A stretch of 64,000 bases of DNA from Bactrocera neohumeralis (taxonomy: Eukaryota; Arthropoda; Insecta; Diptera; Tephritidae): assembly GCF_024586455.1 (NCBI RefSeq), contig NC_065921.1, positions 65,783,528-65,847,527 of the forward strand, written 5' to 3'. The position numbers were made by a program, and so were the translations under genes. Positions within the stretch are counted from its first letter, which is position 1. Each line of letters opens with the position of its first letter. A model generated the notes under the pieces. That model had not been told where the DNA came from and searched no databases. It saw only the letters and a program-made list of their open reading frames with translations. Positions 1 to 10,685 of the stretch are shown here, piece by piece.

Positions 1-330
1 ATACATCCTTGGTTATCTTCATGTAATCTAATTGGATTAATTACTTTTATCTTTAAGCTTACGTATAACGAATTTCTTTTTGAACTGCATTTAATTTTTT
101 CAAATAAGCCATATATTATCCTCGATTAATGATGCTGCTACCGAATTGATTTACAACTTCCATGACGTCAATCAAACATTTTAAATAGGCCTTTTGTTTC
201 TATCTGATTCACTGCCACCCCAATCTGAATCCACATAGCCGACCAAAAACTCATTAAAATTTGAGTTTTTCTGAAAAGATAACTTTAAATCAACCTTAAG
301 ACTTTCTTCAGGCATTGCCAAAGTTCTGTG
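1..330 (-). pseudogene. Ty1/copia pol fragment, RNase H region
   Basis: Reading the minus strand gives a broken frame with the copia-type RNase H signature GYVDSDWGGS...DR at about 198-246. Nearer the window edge is the EDNQGC motif that in copia polyproteins follows the ALSSTEAEY region. In an intact element this domain removes the RNA template during reverse transcription. Stops and frame changes interrupt it, and the window cuts off the rest, so this is a dead relic. No LTR is visible. The call rests on these two short motifs and their order. Confidence 0.6.
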
Positions 331-690
331 TTATTTTTTTTCATAATAACGACTTAAAAAATTAACGGCTGTGCTTTAATGTCTTGTACATCACATAATA
401 TACATACATTAAACATCCTATTACGTTTCGACATGGGCATCACTTATCATCTGACCTAAGAGCAATAGTTATTAAGTTTAGTTGGCAGAGGACAGTTTCA
501 GGATTGGAAATTTTCCATATTATATTTACGGCGTATTGATTTTATGTAAGCAGATTGACTAAGACTTATATGAAATCAACTTTTATACCTAAGAAAAATT
601 AATCTCATTTTTAAAATTTCATAACAGGTATAATTTAAAATCTTTTCATTAACATAAATATACCGCTCAAAGATTGGTTTCAAATTCCGC
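331..690. other. AT-rich stretch, no gene seen
   Basis: No open frame with family resemblance, no clear repeat and no RNA gene could be supported here. It separates the copia relic from the E1 LTR. Confidence 0.5.
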
Positions 691-1252
691 CACCCTTCCA
701 TTAAATGGAAAAAAAAAAATTTTTTAAAGTTTGATTATGTTTTATTGAATATTACTTTTCGACTACTTAATACTAACAATTATTTATCTTAGTTTTCTTT
801 ATACCTATCAATTTATGGTCACATTGCACTTCAATGTGACCGTGTAAAACTCGGCTGCGCTGTCGTTGTAACTCTGCTGAAAAGGTAAATTCTAAGATAG
901 TCGGAACTTTCTCATTGTACACAGGATGGTCGCTTTATTTATATATAAAATGAATAATTAAATTGTATCGATACATCCAAAGTTTATTTTAAAAGGACTC
1001 AGCAGCGTTCACTTTCGGTTGAAAATGAGAGTTTGCTCCTTGAGAAATTACTAATGCATATTGAATAACATCAAGCTGTGGTGTTGTTGAATTTTCAAAA
1101 ATTTGTTAAATTTTGTTGAATTAACGCAGGATGTCGTCAGCAATATTGGTTTATTAATTTTATTTAACTTTGTGTTTTTAGTCGCTTGTGTTTCGTGCTT
1201 GTATTATTGCTGTGTTAGCTAGATTTTGGTGTTAACCAATTTGGTGTTAACT
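691..1252 (-). repeat. Errantivirus LTR (E1), 3' LTR with a ~196-bp insertion
   Basis: This stretch matches the two LTRs of E2 (4749-5137 and 6986-7368), including the shared end GTGTTAACT and the block TTATGGTCACATTGCACTTC. About 196 bases at 880-1075 are absent from the E2 LTRs and are bordered by a repeated CTG, so they look like a later insertion of unknown type. The left edge near 691 is diverged. Orientation is minus, because the env tail lies immediately to the right. Confidence 0.8.
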
Positions 1253-1774
1253 CCTCCGATTAAATTCGAGCGTCCTCGTTCGAAGGATCTTCACAAAATT
1301 TAGGTAGATCGTCAACGCATACTTTCGTGGTATTACAGCCGGTTATTACTGGTGCAAATTTTCTATTTACTCATGTTTTTTTAATTTTGCTTTTAATAAT
1401 ACAAATATGCCTACAGTTATTATTATTGATACATATAATTGTTACATTTGCAGAAAAATAAATATAATTTTTTGTCTTTAGCAAAGAAATTTATTTTTCT
1501 TCATTTAATTGTAGTTTTTTTATGGACTTGAGAGATAACATTTCTTCTACTTTACTATTATTTGCCATTGGTTGCAATATTGCTGGTAAAGAATTGCTAC
1601 TAGTTATTACCTAAGAAAAATAGCTTTTACCATCTATTTCGATATTAGTATTGTAGTGTTTTATTAAATAAATACGTGCCATTTAACTTCATTGTTTCGT
1701 TTTCAAATTTTACGAAACCTGTATATTGGTTTAGAAACAATACATCATTTGTTATGTCTTCAATCTCTTTTACA
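1253..1774 (-). pseudogene. env: Errantivirus env C-terminal fragment (E1)
   Basis: The minus-strand frames match the end of the E2 env: an ectodomain stretch with LNQYTGFVKFENETMKLNG, the stalk, the transmembrane segment and the charged tail. In errantiviruses this is the membrane-anchoring part of the envelope glycoprotein, distantly related to the baculovirus F protein. Several frame shifts separate the pieces. The upstream part is missing: near 1774 similarity stops abruptly and is replaced by a transposase-like sequence in the same reading frame. Only the last third of env survives. Confidence 0.75.
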
Positions 1775-2038
1775 ATATCGTTCATCTCAGTAGGTTTGGC
1801 CGAGCATATATAGCATTTTGCAGATGAGGTTTCAGTTAAGGCATTTGCCATCCACCATTGTAAGTTGCAGAATGTGATCTATATAAAATTTACGATTGGT
1901 AGCTGTTTTGAACTCAGTGGGACCTATTTGTTGAATTTTGTTTTTAAAATATAATTCTTCAATTGATCTGATTCCTTTTGAAACTGAATTCGAACAGGAC
2001 GGCAATAGCGGGTGGATGAAGGTCGAGGGTTTTTCCAA
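1775..2038 (-). pseudogene. Fragment of a repetitive transposase-like protein (MVDGK...NALTETSS...CYIC family)
   Basis: Two overlapping minus-strand frames carry LTMVDGKCLN and then ALTETSSAKCYICSAKPTEM. I associate this arrangement with a repetitive uncharacterised protein family of arthropods and cnidarians that behaves like a mobile element. The two parts lie in different frames around 1832-1851, so there is a frameshift. The fragment ends at the E1 env junction near 1774. Function is not known; the two cysteines of CYIC suggest metal binding, but that is inference. Confidence 0.55.
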
Positions 2039-2658
2039 ATTCTACACTTTTCGTTACTTTTCAGGAGAAGGAAAAAACTGAATAACTCCTTAAAAACTTA
2101 AGATGCAAAAAACATTTCTATTGCAATTTTTATTCAAAACAGGTAACAAATTCAATTGTGGTATAATTTTGTTATTATTTTTAATTTCTTTGAAGTTATT
2201 TGAGATAGGGCTTTATGTTATAATTTTTCTTGAAAATAAATTTAAGTTAGTGCTTTTTGTCGTAAGTTAAAATTAGGACAAACTTATATAATAATTCATG
2301 TTTGAAGTAAAATAAATGAATAATTAAAACTAAAATATATATTTCAAGGCAGATGTTATTATACTGAAAACAAATTAGGTTTTATAAGGTAAATTATCAT
2401 AAAAATTGTGGCAATCTGCTGGAAGAAATTTTTTTAGATCTTGCAAATGGTCCCACTTTTTTTAGATATGGCTATTTTCTCTTTATAAAGACAATCGGGG
2501 GACACATTTTCAATCGGAAATCGATCTCTGTGGGAGTAACTGATATTCATCTGTTACATTTTTTTTTAAATAAATTGATCCTGACGAGTCATACGCCAAG
2601 GCTCGAAGCATGCTTACAGTATGATCTCCAATGCCCCTGCCTGTAATTTAAGAAATGC
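2039..2658. other. AT-rich spacer, nothing recognised
   Basis: Long A/T runs and no frame of more than about 60 codons with recognisable content. No repeat shared with the rest of the window was noticed. Confidence 0.45.
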
Positions 2659-3447
2659 TTAAGTATATACATACATATATCTAAAGAGTTGTTTCAGTGT
2701 GCAATGTTCTCCTGGTCGTATTGATGTGTATATCTTTGAAATATTTTCGAAATTTAAAAAATAATCATAACGCAAATGGTGCGCTTGTAGAGGTGCTGGA
2801 ACTTTTCTAGATTCCTTAATATGTTGAACAAATTGAGACGGCAAGTTTATTTGTTTTTTATTTATTTTTCTCTCTATAAGGGAATGCGATGCATCACATT
2901 CCATTTGCGTATGACCACTTATTAAAAACTTCTGTTCAATTGTTATTTCGCTTTCCTTTGAAAAATTCAACAAGGCGTTAGACAAAACAGTATAACGATT
3001 TTGGTGAAAGCAACCATCCGAGTAAATAATAATGTGATGGGTTTCAGGCGATCGAGCATGGAAATTCCTTAAGTGCTTAATAATACATGTAGCAAAAACG
3101 GAAGAGACTAAATTTCCATCTGTTCTAATCCAATTTCGAACCATATTTTCCTTTATTCCTAGTGTTGAATAAAACATTTCACGGCACACTTGTAATCGCT
3201 TTGAATTATGACTCAAGAAATATAATATGGACTGATTCAGTCTCGAATTTTCAGAGGTTTTCCTTTTTGTTTCAGAAAAGCTTGTAAGACCTGCAACATA
3301 CTGCCTCTTTTGCTCCCAGGACATCTCCCAAAACAAACTAAAAATTTCTTTTCGCGTGGACTCATTAAACGTCGAACACTTTCTTACCGCACTTTTTAAA
3401 CAAAATCGTGATGAACATGGCTCTCCTAATTGCCTAGAAGGTTTTTG
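2659..3447 (-). pseudogene. DUF7869-like (RNase H-fold) transposase relic
   Basis: The frame stays open upstream of its first ATG, past a TTG at 3334-3336, to about 3447. The upstream part contains a cysteine-rich lead with spacing typical of these proteins. Downstream are the hallmarks IIIYSDGCFHQNR and FLISGHTQMECDASHSLIER, an Asp...His/Asp pattern resembling the catalytic core of the DUF7869 group of mobile-element proteins. An in-frame stop near 3455 and the lack of an N-terminal exon suggest a broken or multi-exon copy. It is about 260 residues long, shorter than I would expect for a full protein. The family assignment comes from motif recognition only. Confidence 0.55.
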
Positions 3448-4376
3448 ACAAAGTTATTTTTTTGATATACCCAAATATTCCACGCCTTCCATTCTTTTAT
3501 ATACATTTTATTTCCATTCGGATTTGTTAGCAGTATTTTTCCTTTTTGGAACACCATTTGAATCAGAAATTTCTTTTGCACAATTCATGTTATTAAAACA
3601 AAAAACAAAAACGTACCGACGAACGCAACGCACAGAAAATATGCTTGTGCTAGACAAACTCGGGGAAATCCCGTTTTCTTTTAAAGTAAATACAAAAGCA
3701 AAACTATAAGAATAAGAATAGATACAAAATGTAGTGCAAGTTCTGTTGTGGCTTTGATTGTATGTCTATTTTAAATTCAACTTTAAATGACTTAGGGCTT
3801 TTTTCTTTCAAAAAAACTTCGATATTGGCAACCCTGCGTTGTGAGAGAGAAATCAGCTGACACTTTTCCACGGCAAAAATCCAAATGTCGTGAATTCTCA
3901 CGTCATCCCACGTCAAAGAGAGAAGGGAGTAGCGTTTTTCACTGTTCAGTTACATTGCGCGCCCATAAGATAGGTCGTGGCAGCTGACACGAGCCACGAT
4001 TCTACGTTTTTTACTGGTTGTGCTTTAAATCGACAACAGCTATGTTGCCACTTTTCTCACTTCTTTCTTAGAACAAACACCAGAAGATGTTCAATTTATG
4101 ATTTTTAGCTTTTGCCATCGTCGCGTAAAGACGCTTGTTGGCAAAGGCATGCTCGGGGAGATGTTACGGCGTCTGTTTTTATGAATGAAGCGAGAGATCG
4201 CTTGTGGAATATGCGCCTGCGTTTATGAACGAAATCGTTTTTATTGTAAAATTTACTACATTTGGGCTTCGCCAATTCGGCTGCCATATTGACTTGTGAT
4301 GCTTCTGCTATTTAGACAAATGTTGTTTTTGTAGAACAATGTTTCAATTTTTAGTTGATGACATATTCACATGTGT
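3448..4376. other. Spacer without a supportable gene
   Basis: Short frames on both strands show no family resemblance. No terminal repeats were identified. Confidence 0.4.
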
Positions 4377-4449
4377 AAGTTAAGCTTTCTCTCGTTGAGA
4401 AAGCTAAAAAAAAAACAAAATTGTTTTCGCGTTTAACAACGGTGCTGTA
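4377..4449 (-). repeat. Truncated LTR of the E4 errantivirus family
   Basis: The sequence from GTTAAGCTTTCTCTCGTTGA to AACAACGGTGCTG matches the first ~75 bases (plus-strand view) of the E4 LTR at 14209-14540. It stops abruptly at 4449, where unrelated sequence with ACATATG-like repeats begins. It is a fragment, with no matching partner nearby. Confidence 0.85.
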
Positions 4450-4748
4450 CGCATATGTATGTTTGTATGCTTGTGCATTATTTGTTCGGAAGTGTAAACA
4501 AATATATGTACATATAAGTATAAATGAATGTATATGAACATGCAGATCAATCCGCGCACATGTAATATATTGATAAGTGATAAAATCATGATTTGAATTT
4601 CTGAATGCGCACATGCATATACATGCAATCATATGAGCAGATAATAAGATCAATATGATAGACGATATATTTATACATGTATTGTTGTGATAAATTCAAT
4701 TTCTATTACTAAGAAACATAATACAAAAATATTTATTAGTATAGTATA

Positions 4749-5137
4749 AATTATTCATCCTTCCACTTAAACGTGGAAAAAAAACAAATTTTTGTTTTTA
4801 AAGTTTGATTATGTTTTATTGAACTCTACTTTTCGACTACTTAATACTAACAATTATATCTTACTTTATACCTATCAATAATTTATGGTCACATTGCACT
4901 TCAATGTGACCGTATAAAACTCGGCTGCGCTGTCGTTGTAACTCTGCTGTGGTGTTTTTGTTAATTTTCGCAATTTGTTATTTTGCGTTTCCTGTTGTTG
5001 AATTAATGCAGACATGTCGTCAGCAATATTGGTTTATTAATTTTATTTGAACTTTGTGTTTTTATTCGCTTGTGTTTCCGTGCTTGTATTATTGCTGTGT
5101 TAGCTAGATTTTGGTGTTAACCAATTTGGTGTTAACT
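4749..5137 (-). repeat. E2 3' LTR
   Basis: 389 bp. On the minus strand it begins AGTTAACACC and ends GGATGAATAATT. It matches 6986-7368 with few differences and E1's LTR with more. Confidence 0.9.
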
Positions 5138-5146
5138 CCTCCGCCC

Positions 5147-6694
5147 TTAAATTCGAGCGTCCTCGTTCGAAGGATCTTCACAAAATTTAGGTAGATCGTC
5201 AACGCATACTTTCGTGGTATTACAGCCGGTTATTATTTTATTTAGTCTTCTATTTACTCTATGTTTTTTTAATTTTGCTTTTAATAATACAAATATGCCT
5301 ACAGTTATTATTATTGATATAATTGTTACATTTGCAGAAAAATAAATATAATTTTTTGTCTTTAGCAAAGAAATTTCTTTTTCTTCATTTAATTGTAGTT
5401 TTTTTTTATGGACTTGAGAGATAACATTTCTTCTACTTTACTATTATTTGCCATTGGTTGCAATATTGCTGGTAAAGGATTGCTACTAGTTATTACCTTA
5501 GAAAAATAGCTTTTACCATCTATTTCGATATTAGTATTGTAGTGTTTTATTAAATACGTGCCATTTAACTTCATTGTTTCGTTTTCAAATTTTACGAAAC
5601 CTGTATATTGGTTTAGAAACAATACAACATTTGTTATTTCTTCAATCTCTTTTACATGATGATTATTAATTTTCGTACAATTGTCGACTTTACTTTTACA
5701 AAATTGTCTGTATATTTTGTATATGTGCTAACTTGCATGTGCTATTCGTAATATCCTCTACTATATTTCTTGAGCATATCGATAATTTATTATATGACTT
5801 ACATTCTTTACTTTTTCCGTAAACTTTATTCTGGCAAATTAAAATTGATTTAAATTCGATTTTATTTATTAATTCTTTTTCTTTTATTGGTCTTATTTCT
5901 AAAGTTTTACAATCGTTTTGCTCTGTGGTAGGCAAATTTATTATATAAATTAAGCTTTCTTTATTTGAAGCGATTTTTATTTCAGCAAATTCTAATGCTT
6001 CATCTACATTAACGAATGGTATGTTTTCATCTATTAAAAATTGTTTAGTTATTTCCATTTCTTTATCAGACAATATGTATGAATTTATTATGTTAGATTT
6101 GGCCCAGTGTATGGCGTATGCTATATTAATTAGCTCTTCCTTTATAATTTCTAATTTAAATTTTATTTGTAATATTAAGTCATTCGCAACTTCTTTTTCT
6201 TCTTTCACCACTTTAGATATCTTATTAGTATTGTCTATGATTTCGTTTATTTTCGCATTTGTCAGTTTGTTAATTATTAGCTGTCTATTATTACTTCCTA
6301 GCACATTATTGATTTTTTCCATTAAGATATTGTAATCGGCATGGTCTGGATTTCCGGCAATCCATTTCCATGCGGAGCCTATAAAGTCTAGTGATCTCCT
6401 AACTTTACTGTTTATTCTAATTCTATCAAGATAATTTTTCGATTGGTTTATGAGGGATGTCAGGATGGGTTTCAATGGATGGTTTGCTAATTTATCATTA
6501 ATTGTCATTTCTACACGGTTTATTGTGTTGTCGTAGTCTTGTAATTCAATTGTATGGATTATTTTGAATGTGCCTGTTTGTAGTTTTGCGGGACCTGCGT
6601 CGATTGTGACTAGTTGGGATGATGAATAGTCTAGTATTTGTACGTTTCCGTATGCCATGCAGGCAAAAAGTATTAATAATATTTTGAGTCGCAT
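5147..6694 (-). pseudogene. env: E2 envelope glycoprotein gene, frameshifted
   Basis: Three minus-strand frames cover one env. The first (6694-5696, 332 residues) opens with a hydrophobic signal peptide after a start Met. It has a basic VRRS-type cleavage site near residue 104, followed by a fusion-peptide-like FIGSAWKWIAG stretch. A second frame (5622-5389) carries the membrane-proximal ectodomain. A third (5368-5147) carries one transmembrane helix (rich in Ile/Val) and a charged tail of about 45 residues. Family knowledge: errantivirus Env resembles the baculovirus F fusion glycoprotein. Two frame changes break it, so a functional protein is unlikely unless these are sequence errors. Confidence 0.85.
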
Positions 6695-6968
6695 ATTAAT
6701 TAAGGCTTCTGCTTTCCGGGCTGGCTGTCCTATGACGTCCTGTTTGGATTCGTTTATTATCCTACTGAGGGGCCTTTATTTCCCGTGATGCTGCCTTGTT
6801 GTGTTCCTCGGGTGGAGTGTTGTATTCTGGGTAGCACTTTCTGCTTTACCCGTGGTACTATAGCACTGTAGTATGTGGCACTGTAGAACTGTAGTTTATA
6901 GCACTGTTGTACGTAGCACTGTTGAACTGTAGCACCAAGTTACTACATCCACGCGAAGGAAACACTTT
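6695..6968 (-). other. E2 leader between primer-binding site and env
   Basis: About 275 bases with no gag. It contains an irregular direct repeat of a CAGTGCTA...CTACAGT unit around 6853-6935. The block at 6760-6774, GGCCCCTCAGTAGGA on the minus strand, is also found in the E3 leader just before its env start. This is where the 5' leader was joined to env. Confidence 0.7.
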
Positions 6969-6986
6969 CTTTTAGCTCGGGCGCCA
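6969..6986 (-). promoter_or_regulatory. E2 primer-binding site
   Basis: The minus strand reads TGGCGCCCGAGCTAAAAG directly at the LTR edge. The first eight bases match the 3' end of tRNA-Lys; the remainder diverges. It marks the 6986-7368 LTR as the 5' LTR. Confidence 0.75.
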
Positions 6987-7368
6987 ATTATTCATCCTTC
7001 CACTTAAACGTGGAAAAAAACAAATTTTTTAAAGTTTGATTATGTTTTATTGAACTCTACTTTTCGACTACTTAATACTAACAATTATATCTTACTTTAT
7101 ACCTATCAATAATTTATGGTCACATTGCACTTCAATGTGACCGTATAAAACTCGGCTGCGCTGTCGTTGTAACTCTGCTGTGGTGTTGTTGTTAATTTTC
7201 GCAATTTGTTATTTTGCGTTTCCTGTTGTTGAATTAATGCAGACATGTCGTCAGCAATATTGGTTTATTAGTTTTATTTGAACTTTGTGTTTTTATTCGC
7301 TTGTGTTTCCGTGCTTGTATTATTGCTGTGTTAGCTAGATTTTGGTGTTAACCAATTTGGTGTTAACT
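6986..7368 (-). repeat. E2 5' LTR
   Basis: 383 bp, paired with 4749-5137. It should carry promoter and polyadenylation signals in an active element; none was pinpointed. Confidence 0.9.
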
Positions 7369-7554
7369 TATATTATGTAAAAATCAAATTAAATTATTAA
7401 ATATGCAAGTATTCTCTGTTTGAGTATGTGGAGAACTGTTAAAAATGTTAACATTTCACAGCGTGAATTCTGTAGTTGTGTGGTGAGATTCCGTGTCGCA
7501 ATTTTATAAAATGTTCGCTGCACCTTCGCTATGTTTTATGTTCTCTGGGTAATA

Positions 7555-8575
7555 GTGCCCATACACGAGCAGACAAGTGCGTTCGATCGGTATGAATTCG
7601 TTTGCCCATACACGACACACAAATCCATTTTGCGTTCGTTCTTCACAGAGTTAACATGTGCGACAGGCAAGCGGAACATTTCTTGGAATTTATTTCTAAT
7701 GTAGCATTTTTATCTATTTCATTGTATTTCGTTAATAAGTTATTCCAACTTTTATTTTTCTTACACTATGTATATGTATGAGCGCTTAGGCAAAAAGCGA
7801 AAACTTTGAAGCGTGATTTCTCGGTTTTTCATTTTTACGATTATTCTTAATTGGCGGGCAGGATAGAAAAAAAACTAAACGTCGTATGGAATTAGGGCAA
7901 AGTTTATTATCATTGACATAAAATTATCTTATATTTAAACTAAAAAAAATATTAAGAAAAGTCAAGTTTTAACATATTTTTAAACAGCATAAAGTAAAAT
8001 TCTTTTGATCAAAAGCCACTATTTATTCAATTTTTAATAAAATTTTAAATTTTACATTTTTTTTTGGAATTTTCTTAGTTTAACTAGAAGATAAATTAAT
8101 AAAAAATATGAATCTCTTTGAATTTTTTGTTTCCGATAGAAATTGCGACTTGCATCCTGCCCGCCGTCCGAAAAATGTACATGCGAGATGCATCGGGTAA
8201 TTGCTTCCCAAAGGCAGAATATCAAAGATTTCGTATCCAAAAAATTTGTGAAAGATGTTCAAATATATACATAACTATAAAGCCAAGAAATTTCGCTTGA
8301 ATCAATTATTTCTTTCCCTCCCAAAAAAATCCTCAAAAAATCGATTTTTTGAAGCCTCGAAAGCAGGCTCTCCCCTTAACACTTGCCATTGTCCGCGATC
8401 TTCACTGTTCGGCGACACGAGAGAAATGAGATTTTGTGCGCCGACAACTCCATACACGATAAACATGTTCGCGCACCGATCGTAAAAAAATCAAACATTT
8501 CCGCGAACAAGGATCGGTACGCGAACAAGCCCATACACGATAAACGCACACATACCGATCGAACTAACCGTCAGT
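7555..8575. repeat. Possible non-autonomous DNA element with inverted ends
   Basis: GTTCGATCGGTATG at 7581-7594 recurs in reverse complement at 8551-8564. Copies of CCATACACGA cluster at both ends (7559, 7604, 8450, 8531). This resembles terminal and subterminal repeats of a MITE-like element of about 1 kb. The inner 900 bases hold only short frames with no family resemblance. The exact ends and target duplication are unclear. Confidence 0.45.
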
Positions 8576-8586
8576 AAAGTTACCGA

Positions 8587-8942
8587 TTGTAACTAATTGT
8601 GCGTTCGAGTAGTCGTAGATGTCCGTTGTCGCAGTGGCATCGTAAATTAAAAGACATATTAGAATTCTTAAAATAATGGTGCGGCGGCTGACGACTAGCA
8701 TCTCCTGTTTGTTTCCTACTAAGAGGCCCTTTCCTGTACACTTTTTGTCCTGGGATGGTGACTTTGGTCACCGGGTTCTGGGGCCTAGTGGTGATGTTCC
8801 TTCGTCCTGGCGTTTGTTGCGACGATATGGACCTGAAGCCGGTTTCCTTGTAGACTTTTATTTTTAAGTCCTTCTTGGTTCACGGTAAGGACTTTACCAT
8901 GTCCTTTTTTCCTACACTTCACTCACTATTCACTACAACTAG
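8587..8942 (-). pseudogene. env: E3 second unit: leader and env 5' end
   Basis: This copy is nearly identical to 10315-10668 and holds the leader plus the first ~30 codons of env (signal-peptide region). The rest of env is missing left of 8587. Differences include CTAAGAGGCCC in place of CTGAGGGGCCC in the conserved leader block at about 8714-8728. Confidence 0.8.
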
Positions 8943-8960
8943 GCCCCACGTTGGGCGCCA
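8943..8960 (-). promoter_or_regulatory. E3 primer-binding site (tRNA-Lys type)
   Basis: The minus strand reads TGGCGCCCAACGTGGGGC, which fits the 3' end of insect tRNA-Lys(CUU) over all 18 bases as I know that tRNA. The second copy at 10669-10686 has one change (GGGCGACA in place of GGGCGCCA). Confidence 0.85.
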
Positions 8961-9262
8961 CTTAACGATTTTCCCACTGATTTAAAAAAAAAAAATCGTT
9001 TTTGGTCAGCACGACCTTCTCGTTATAACTTTATTTTTAAAACTGATTTTTACAATGTTCTTAATCTAAAAGCTTAACTAAATGTACCGGGCAAAACATA
9101 ATTAAATTCCACGAATTCGCTAATTTAGGTGGCGCGTGTGCTGTGCTGTGCTGTGGGAAAAATTGTGTAACTTGAGTTCCATATCCGCTCTACCTGCATT
9201 AGTAAGTATTGCTGATGAATTAGTTTATTATTTCGGCAATGTTAACATATGCCATGTTAACA
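8960..9262 (-). repeat. E3 middle LTR
   Basis: About 303 bp, matching 10686-10999 with a few substitutions and a different number of GTGCT repeats. It has primer site and leader on one side and an env tail on the other. Confidence 0.85.
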
Positions 9263-9297
9263 CTTCCCCTCTTAAAAGCGTTCGTCCTCGAGCGTTG

Positions 9298-10427
9298 TCA
9301 AAAATAAGGTAAGTTGTTGAAATTTATGTATGTTGGCTGATCATTTGGGGAATCTTTGATTTGATTCATCCTGAGGTTTGTTGCCGGGATCTGGTTAGTA
9401 TCGCTATTGGATGATATGCTTATTTTATTTTGAGATTTCTTCCAAAATTTGCAAAAAATTATTGTGACGATGGAAGTAGCTGCAACTGCTCCAAGCGAAA
9501 GTGAGCCGTTGGATATAGTTGCTGCCTTCAGGAGATTTATTCTTCGAATGTTACTTATGTGGAGTTCTTTCAAAGCTTCTAGTGAAAGTAATTCAATTCT
9601 ATTTTTCTCAATTGGTGCGGGTTGCAGGACTGCTGGGATAGCGGGAAGTGGAATTAAATCGAGGTTAATATAAGTTTGACCATTGATTTTCAGCGTTGAA
9701 TTATGGAAATTGATGAGCAGCGTTCCTGACAAGTTGTTGATCATTCCGTCAGCATCTATGTGTCCTTGAAAGCCATTAAGTAGTAAAATTCCGGTTCTTT
9801 TTTCGCCCATTGTATGGCGTATTTTACGTTAATCAATTCTTCTTTTATTAATCTTATTCTATTTTGCAAATTAATAATTGTTTCATTTTCTACATCCGAA
9901 TCTTTTTTTATATTATTAAAAAGTTTATTTACTATTTTAGTTACGTTATTTAATTTTTCGTTAAAGATGTCATTTATAATTACTTGTTTATTATTATTAT
10001 TATTAATTTCATTTAGGTTACTGGATATTATTTCCAGATCTTCATTATCGGGGGATCCGGCGATTAATTTCCAAGCCGTTCCCAAAATATTTATTGATCT
10101 TCTAGATCTTTTTTCAACCGGTTTAATGGTTTCTAAGATTTGGAGGGATTGGGTGAGTTCGTGCTTTAGGATAAGATATAGGATAGTGTCCTTAGGTATG
10201 TTTGAGTAAACGAATTTACCAATGTCCGTCAGAAATTGTTCGTATTTTTTAAGGTCTATTACGTGTATTAGTCTAAAGGCTCCGTTCTGAATTTTTGCTA
10301 ATCCGTCATTTATTGTAACTAATTGTGCGTTCGAGTAGTCGTAGATGTCCGTTGTCGCAGTGGCATCGTAAATTAAAAGACATATTAGAATTCTTAAAAT
10401 AATGGTGCGGCGGCTGACGACTAGCAT
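9298..10427 (-). pseudogene. env: E3 env with internal deletion
   Basis: The N-terminal frame (10427-9756) has a signal peptide, a basic EKRSRRS cleavage region and the fusion-peptide-like ILGTAWKLIAG stretch. Just after the conserved IQWAK segment near 9800 the C-terminal frame (9810-9298) takes over with the membrane-proximal region, one transmembrane helix and a tail. Compared with E2 about 130-150 residues of the middle ectodomain are missing, and the two parts are in different frames. It is a deleted, non-functional copy. Confidence 0.8.
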
Positions 10428-10668
10428 CTCCTGTTTGTTTCCTACTGAGGGGCCCTTTCCTGCACACTTTTTGTCCTGGGATGGTGACTTTGGTCACCCG
10501 GTTTTGGGGCCTAGTGGTGATGTTCCTTCGTCCTGGTGTTTGTTGCGACGTTATGGACCTGAAGCCGGTTTCCTTGTAGACTTTTATTTTTAAGTCCTTC
10601 TTGGTTCACGGTAAGGACTTTACCATGTCCTTTTTTCCTACACTTCACTCACGATTCACTACAACAAG
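10428..10668 (-). other. E3 leader
   Basis: About 240 bases from primer site to env start. Minus-strand GGCCCCTCAGTAGGA lies 13 bases before the env ATG, matching the E2 leader block. An open frame runs through it on the minus strand but is a shadow of the env start region. Confidence 0.7.
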
Positions 10669-10685
10669 GCCCCACGTTGGGCGAC

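Larger units (their letters stand above)
4749..7368 (-). mobile_element. E2: LTR-leader-env-LTR errantivirus-like element
   Basis: Two near-identical LTRs (4749-5137 and 6986-7368) enclose a minus-strand unit with a primer-binding site and an env reading frame. TATA flanks both outer ends (4745-4748 and 7369-7372), a 4-bp target duplication of the kind errantiviruses favour. The internal part is only about 1.85 kb: no gag, protease, reverse transcriptase or integrase is present. The element therefore cannot mobilise itself, yet its ends and target duplication show that it integrated as a unit or was deleted cleanly afterwards. LTR divergence looks low, so insertion was fairly recent compared with E1. 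Confidence 0.9.

Noticed and set aside
3524..3709. 61-codon plus frame upstream of the DUF7869 relic
   Set aside because: Lies opposite or just beyond the transposase 5' region and has no recognisable content.
8676..8867. Matching 63-codon plus frames at 8676 and 10402
   Set aside because: They are conserved only because the E3 leader is duplicated; the minus strand carries the primer site, leader and env start.
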